Shown here in pieces: positions 61,893 through 64,000 of a DNA stretch of 64,000 nt; within the stretch, counting starts at the first letter, position 1, and each line of letters starts with the position of its first letter. A program made the position numbers and the translations under genes. The stretch covers positions 19,506-83,505 of the forward strand of contig JAGPNG010000001.1 of assembly GCA_018052475.1 (NCBI GenBank), in the 5' to 3' direction. Under the pieces are notes generated by a model. It was not told the origin of the DNA, made no database searches, and saw only the letters and a program-made list of their open reading frames with translations. The DNA is from Candidatus Fermentithermobacillaceae bacterium. Lineage in GTDB: Bacteria > Bacillota > Sulfobacillia > Fermentithermobacillales > Fermentithermobacillaceae.

Positions 61893-62411
61893 ATGGGAAA
61901 AAGAAGCCCTAGAGCTGTTTCTCAAGGGGATGTCGAAATCCTGGCCACCCTCTTGATAGCCTTTCCGCAAATATCGAGAATCGTGTTCGACCCCAAAAGA
62001 CGCACTTTGACATTGGTGTTTCTATGCAAGGGTCCTATAGGAAAGGCACAGCAAAGGCGAATAAACAAACTCTATCGTGAGTCAATAGAAGTTTACCACT
62101 CTCTATGCGGCATTGAGAGTCGTTGTGTAAGTTGTTCTTGGGACCTTACGGGGGAATTATCTTCATTTCAAGTGGAACGGGATGTGGTTTCTCTGTCTAC
62201 AGGGGAACTGAGTCTTACTACATCATTGATTTCTCAGAGCACATCGGTGTTCTCCGCCTTCGACGATTCTACCTTGGGCGAAGAACCTGAGTTATCATTG
62301 TCGGCTAGGTTTTTCGTCCAGGAACTCTTAGAAGACATAAAGAATCTTGAATGTGCACGACAACTTGTAGCAGTACGCGAAGGAGAAAGGGTGCTCGTAT
62401 TTGATAAGTGA
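61893..62411 (+). CDS. Unknown protein between rny and ymdB
   Basis: I do not recognise a family. The 172-residue product is soluble, with no membrane helix. An N-terminal block of two helices and strands (VEILATLLIAFPQISRIVFD, LTLVFLCKGPIG, QQRRINKLYRESIEVYHSLC) suggests an alpha/beta fold, a serine- and threonine-rich linker (~105-135) follows, and a C-terminal helix (LSARFFVQELLEDIKNLECA) comes before a final beta hairpin. Four cysteines occur around SLCGIESRCVSCSW and may form a small metal or redox site. The start is unclear: ATG 61893 or ATG 61884, with TAGGAG at 61875-61880. It precedes ymdB by 9 bases, so it is probably cotranscribed with it. Confidence 0.65.
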   Translation: MGKRSPRAVSQGDVEILATLLIAFPQISRIVFDPKRRTLTLVFLCKGPIGKAQQRRINKLYRESIEVYHSLCGIESRCVSCSWDLTGELSSFQVERDVVSLSTGELSLTTSLISQSTSVFSAFDDSTLGEEPELSLSARFFVQELLEDIKNLECARQLVAVREGERVLVFDK

Positions 62412-62420
62412 GGTACTATT

Positions 62421-63200
62421 ATGAATCTACTTTTTGTTGGAGACGTTGTTGGTTCCCCGGGTAGAAATTACTTGAGAGAGATGTTACCTGGCATCATCGA
62501 AGCTCATGATGTGGATTTTACAATAATTAACGGAGAGAACGCTGCAGGAGGAGCCGGTCTTACAAAAGACACGGCGCGCGAGCTTTTTTCGGCTGGGGCG
62601 GACGTTATCACCTCAGGGAATCACATTTGGGACAAAAAAGAGATCTATTCCACAATGGACGAAGATACGAGAATCCTCAGGCCCGCTAACTACCCGCCTG
62701 GAGTTCCGGGACGAGGTTCAGGAGTGTACGTCGCAAATAACAGCACCACCGTCGGAGTTATAAACGTATGTGGACGGGTGTTCTCGCCGCAGAATCTCGA
62801 CTGCCCCTTTAGGGTTCTGGATCTAGAAATATCGAAAATGCAAACTATGACTCCTGTAATTATCGTAGACTTTCACGGAGAAGCTTCTTCGGAAAAAATA
62901 GCTGCCGGTTGGTATGTTGACGGGAGAGTGAGTGCGCTATTTGGTACTCATACGCATGTACAGACGGCAGATGACATCATCTTGCCAAATCGTACTGCTT
63001 ACATAACTGATGTGGGAATGACGGGCAGTTACGAAGGAGTAATTGGCGTAAAGAAGGACATAATCCTAAAACACTTTCTGACACAGATGCCTGTACGGCA
63101 TGAAGTAGCCAAGGGAAGACAACAACTATGTGCGGTTGTGTCTAGGATCAACTCATCCGGAAAGGCAGAAAGCATTGAACGCATCCTTATTCGAGAATAG
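62421..63200 (+). CDS. ymdB: YmdB family metallophosphoesterase
   Basis: YmdB is a cyclic-nucleotide phosphodiesterase that affects sporulation, biofilm and motility decisions in Bacillus. The 259-residue protein shows the metal ligands in LFVGDVVGSPGR (D8), IINGENAAGG (E39, N40), ITSGNHIWDKKEI (N67, H68), IVDFHGEASSEK and FGTHTHVQTADD. It sits close to rny, as in most Bacillota, although one unknown gene intervenes here. Confidence 0.95.
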   Translation: MNLLFVGDVVGSPGRNYLREMLPGIIEAHDVDFTIINGENAAGGAGLTKDTARELFSAGADVITSGNHIWDKKEIYSTMDEDTRILRPANYPPGVPGRGSGVYVANNSTTVGVINVCGRVFSPQNLDCPFRVLDLEISKMQTMTPVIIVDFHGEASSEKIAAGWYVDGRVSALFGTHTHVQTADDIILPNRTAYITDVGMTGSYEGVIGVKKDIILKHFLTQMPVRHEVAKGRQQLCAVVSRINSSGKAESIERILIRE

Positions 63201-63280
63201 ATAATATTTCGTAACCCTTAATTATATATCGCATACAGCCACCGTGTCTAGTTTTTTCAGCCCATTTTACCCGAAAATCC

Positions 63281-63309
63281 TTGTCAAAACGACCGTTTGC
63301 CATTAGAAT
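63281..63309 (+). promoter_or_regulatory. Sigma-A-type promoter of spoVS
   Basis: TTGTCA (63281-63286), a 17-base spacer and TAGAAT (63304-63309). Transcription would start near 63316, some 87 bases before the chosen start codon. Confidence 0.7.
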
Positions 63310-63402
63310 GGAAATACACCAACATTCGGCAGCCGTAGTCATAGTATGCCGACGGTTATCACGCCCATGTTAGAAGAATATACAACAATTGGAGGGATAG
63401 TA

Positions 63403-63705
63403 TTGGGAGTACCTGATGTAGATCACCGAGATATCACACCTGTCGAAGTACTTAAAGTCTCCTCTAAATCCAATCCCAATGCAGTTGCAGGTGCACTAGC
63501 TGGAGTTGTTAGGGAACGCGGTTACGCCGAAATACAGGGGATTGGAGCAGGCGCTGTAAACCAGGCCATTAAGGCAATTGCAATTGCACGTGGATTTGTG
63601 GCACCAAGTGGGATTGACCTCGTGTGTGTTCCTGCATTTACTGATATTTTGATAAACGGGCAGGAGCGCACAGCCATAAAGCTCATCGTCGGCCCCAGAA
63701 ACTAG
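63403..63705 (+). CDS. spoVS: Stage V sporulation protein S
   Basis: SpoVS is a small Alba-like protein required for sporulation in Bacillus, also found in some non-sporing relatives. The core is strongly conserved: VEVLKVSSKSNPNAVAGALA, VVRERGYAEIQGIGAGAVNQ, AIKAIAIARGFVAPSGIDLV and PAFTDILINGQERTAIKLIV. TTG 63403 has GGAGG at 63391-63395 and gives 100 residues, about 14 more at the N-terminus (MGVPDVDHRDITP) than the 86-residue Bacillus protein. A longer in-frame ATG at 63346 lacks a site. Confidence 0.94.
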   Translation: MGVPDVDHRDITPVEVLKVSSKSNPNAVAGALAGVVRERGYAEIQGIGAGAVNQAIKAIAIARGFVAPSGIDLVCVPAFTDILINGQERTAIKLIVGPRN

Positions 63706-63713
63706 TGAGTTAA

Positions 63714-64000
63714 TTGAACAAGACATGTCCCGAGAATTGTGATGTTCGAATTGAAGAACAACACTTGGAGGGCAGAACTAGCATTTATAAGAGCTGTTCC
63801 TCAGACTGTTGTGATCTTCATATCCACACGATAGCATCTGACGGACAACTGACCCCGACCGAGGTATTGTCTGATGCGTTAGAGGCTAACCTCAAAGCGA
63901 TTTCAATTTGCGATCACGATACAATCTCCGGATATGTTGAGCTTTCAAAGTTGTATCCGTCCTTGCCCGACGGAACGCTCCTTGCCTCCGGAATCGAAGT
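63714..64000 (+). CDS. PHP-domain phosphoesterase (3' end outside the window)
   Basis: The frame runs off the right edge. The visible N-terminal ~95 residues contain the PHP metal motif DLHIHTIASDGQLTPTEVLS followed by LKAISICDHDTISGYVEL and LLASGIEV, typical of the YciV/TrpH family (predicted phosphoesterase; RNase AM-type 5'-3' nucleases in some members). The start is uncertain: TTG 63714 has only a weak AGTGAG upstream and would add a Cys-rich leader (C-P-E-N-C ... C-S-S-D-C-C); TTG 63765 is an alternative. Confidence 0.85.
   Translation, partial: MNKTCPENCDVRIEEQHLEGRTSIYKSCSSDCCDLHIHTIASDGQLTPTEVLSDALEANLKAISICDHDTISGYVELSKLYPSLPDGTLLASGIE

Overview
The window reads as a chromosomal segment of a flagellated, Gram-positive-type (Bacillota/Clostridia-like) bacterium. 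The evidence is a PolC-type replicase, a PyrR attenuator, an Ile T-box, a 6S RNA of Firmicutes type, SpoVS, RqcH, RNase Y/YmdB and the order rpsB-tsf-pyrH-frr-uppS-cdsA-dxr-rseP-ispG-polC. Many genes start with TTG or GTG. Start and stop codons often overlap, so the genome is compact. I cannot name the genus. SpoVS is compatible with an endospore former but does not prove one. I see no phage, insertion sequence, CRISPR array or classical defence island; almost everything is core genome on the + strand.

Layout. (1) 1-15245: the end of a long flagellar/motility operon. In order: fliK (cut by the left edge), flgD, the small TIGR02530-type protein, flgE, motA, motB, fliL, fliM, fliN, a fused fliO-fliP, fliQ, fliR, flhB, flhA, a one-domain PilZ protein, a sigma-28/WhiG-type sigma factor, a FapA (DUF342) protein and a small protein of unknown function. 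No flhF, flhG or che genes lie here. (2) 15246-27340: a translation, lipid and replication operon behind a leader that can fold into a pseudoknot reaching the rpsB ribosome binding site. It ends with a polC whose product lacks the proofreading exonuclease insertion. (3) 27345-34410: mixed single genes: a FolT-like ECF S component, 6S RNA, tRNA-Leu(CAG), a DUF523 protein, a D,D-carboxypeptidase, carbamate kinase, meso-diaminopimelate dehydrogenase, a 58-residue membrane protein and a sigma-54-type activator. (4) 34530-38085: tRNA-Leu(GAG), an Ile-specific T-box leader and a type-2 IleRS. (5) 38108-42871: promoter, PyrR attenuator and pyrR-pyrB-pyrC-pyrK-pyrD. (6) 42881-51807: rqcH on the minus strand, then a CesT/YbjN-like protein, a HAD phosphatase, hutU, a UPF0182 membrane protein and asnS. 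(7) 51831-60006: rodZ, the divergent mrfA-mrfB DNA-repair pair, cinA, thpR, recA and recX. (8) 60096-64000: a possible terminated leader or small RNA, rny, a long perfect palindrome, an unknown gene, ymdB, spoVS and the start of a PHP-domain gene cut by the right edge.

How it fits together: the motility block supplies the flagellar export gate, switch, stator and its sigma factor, with PilZ giving a likely c-di-GMP input. The second block couples ribosome production to undecaprenyl, phospholipid and isoprenoid synthesis. RNA-level control is unusually visible: rpsB pseudoknot, T-box, PyrR attenuator, 6S RNA and several hairpins without a clear role. No wholly new multi-gene system stood out. 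The most unusual points are the exonuclease-less PolC, the FliO-FliP fusion with an internal signal peptide and internal start site, a FliN carrying a FliM-like N-terminal switch peptide, and the RNA structures.
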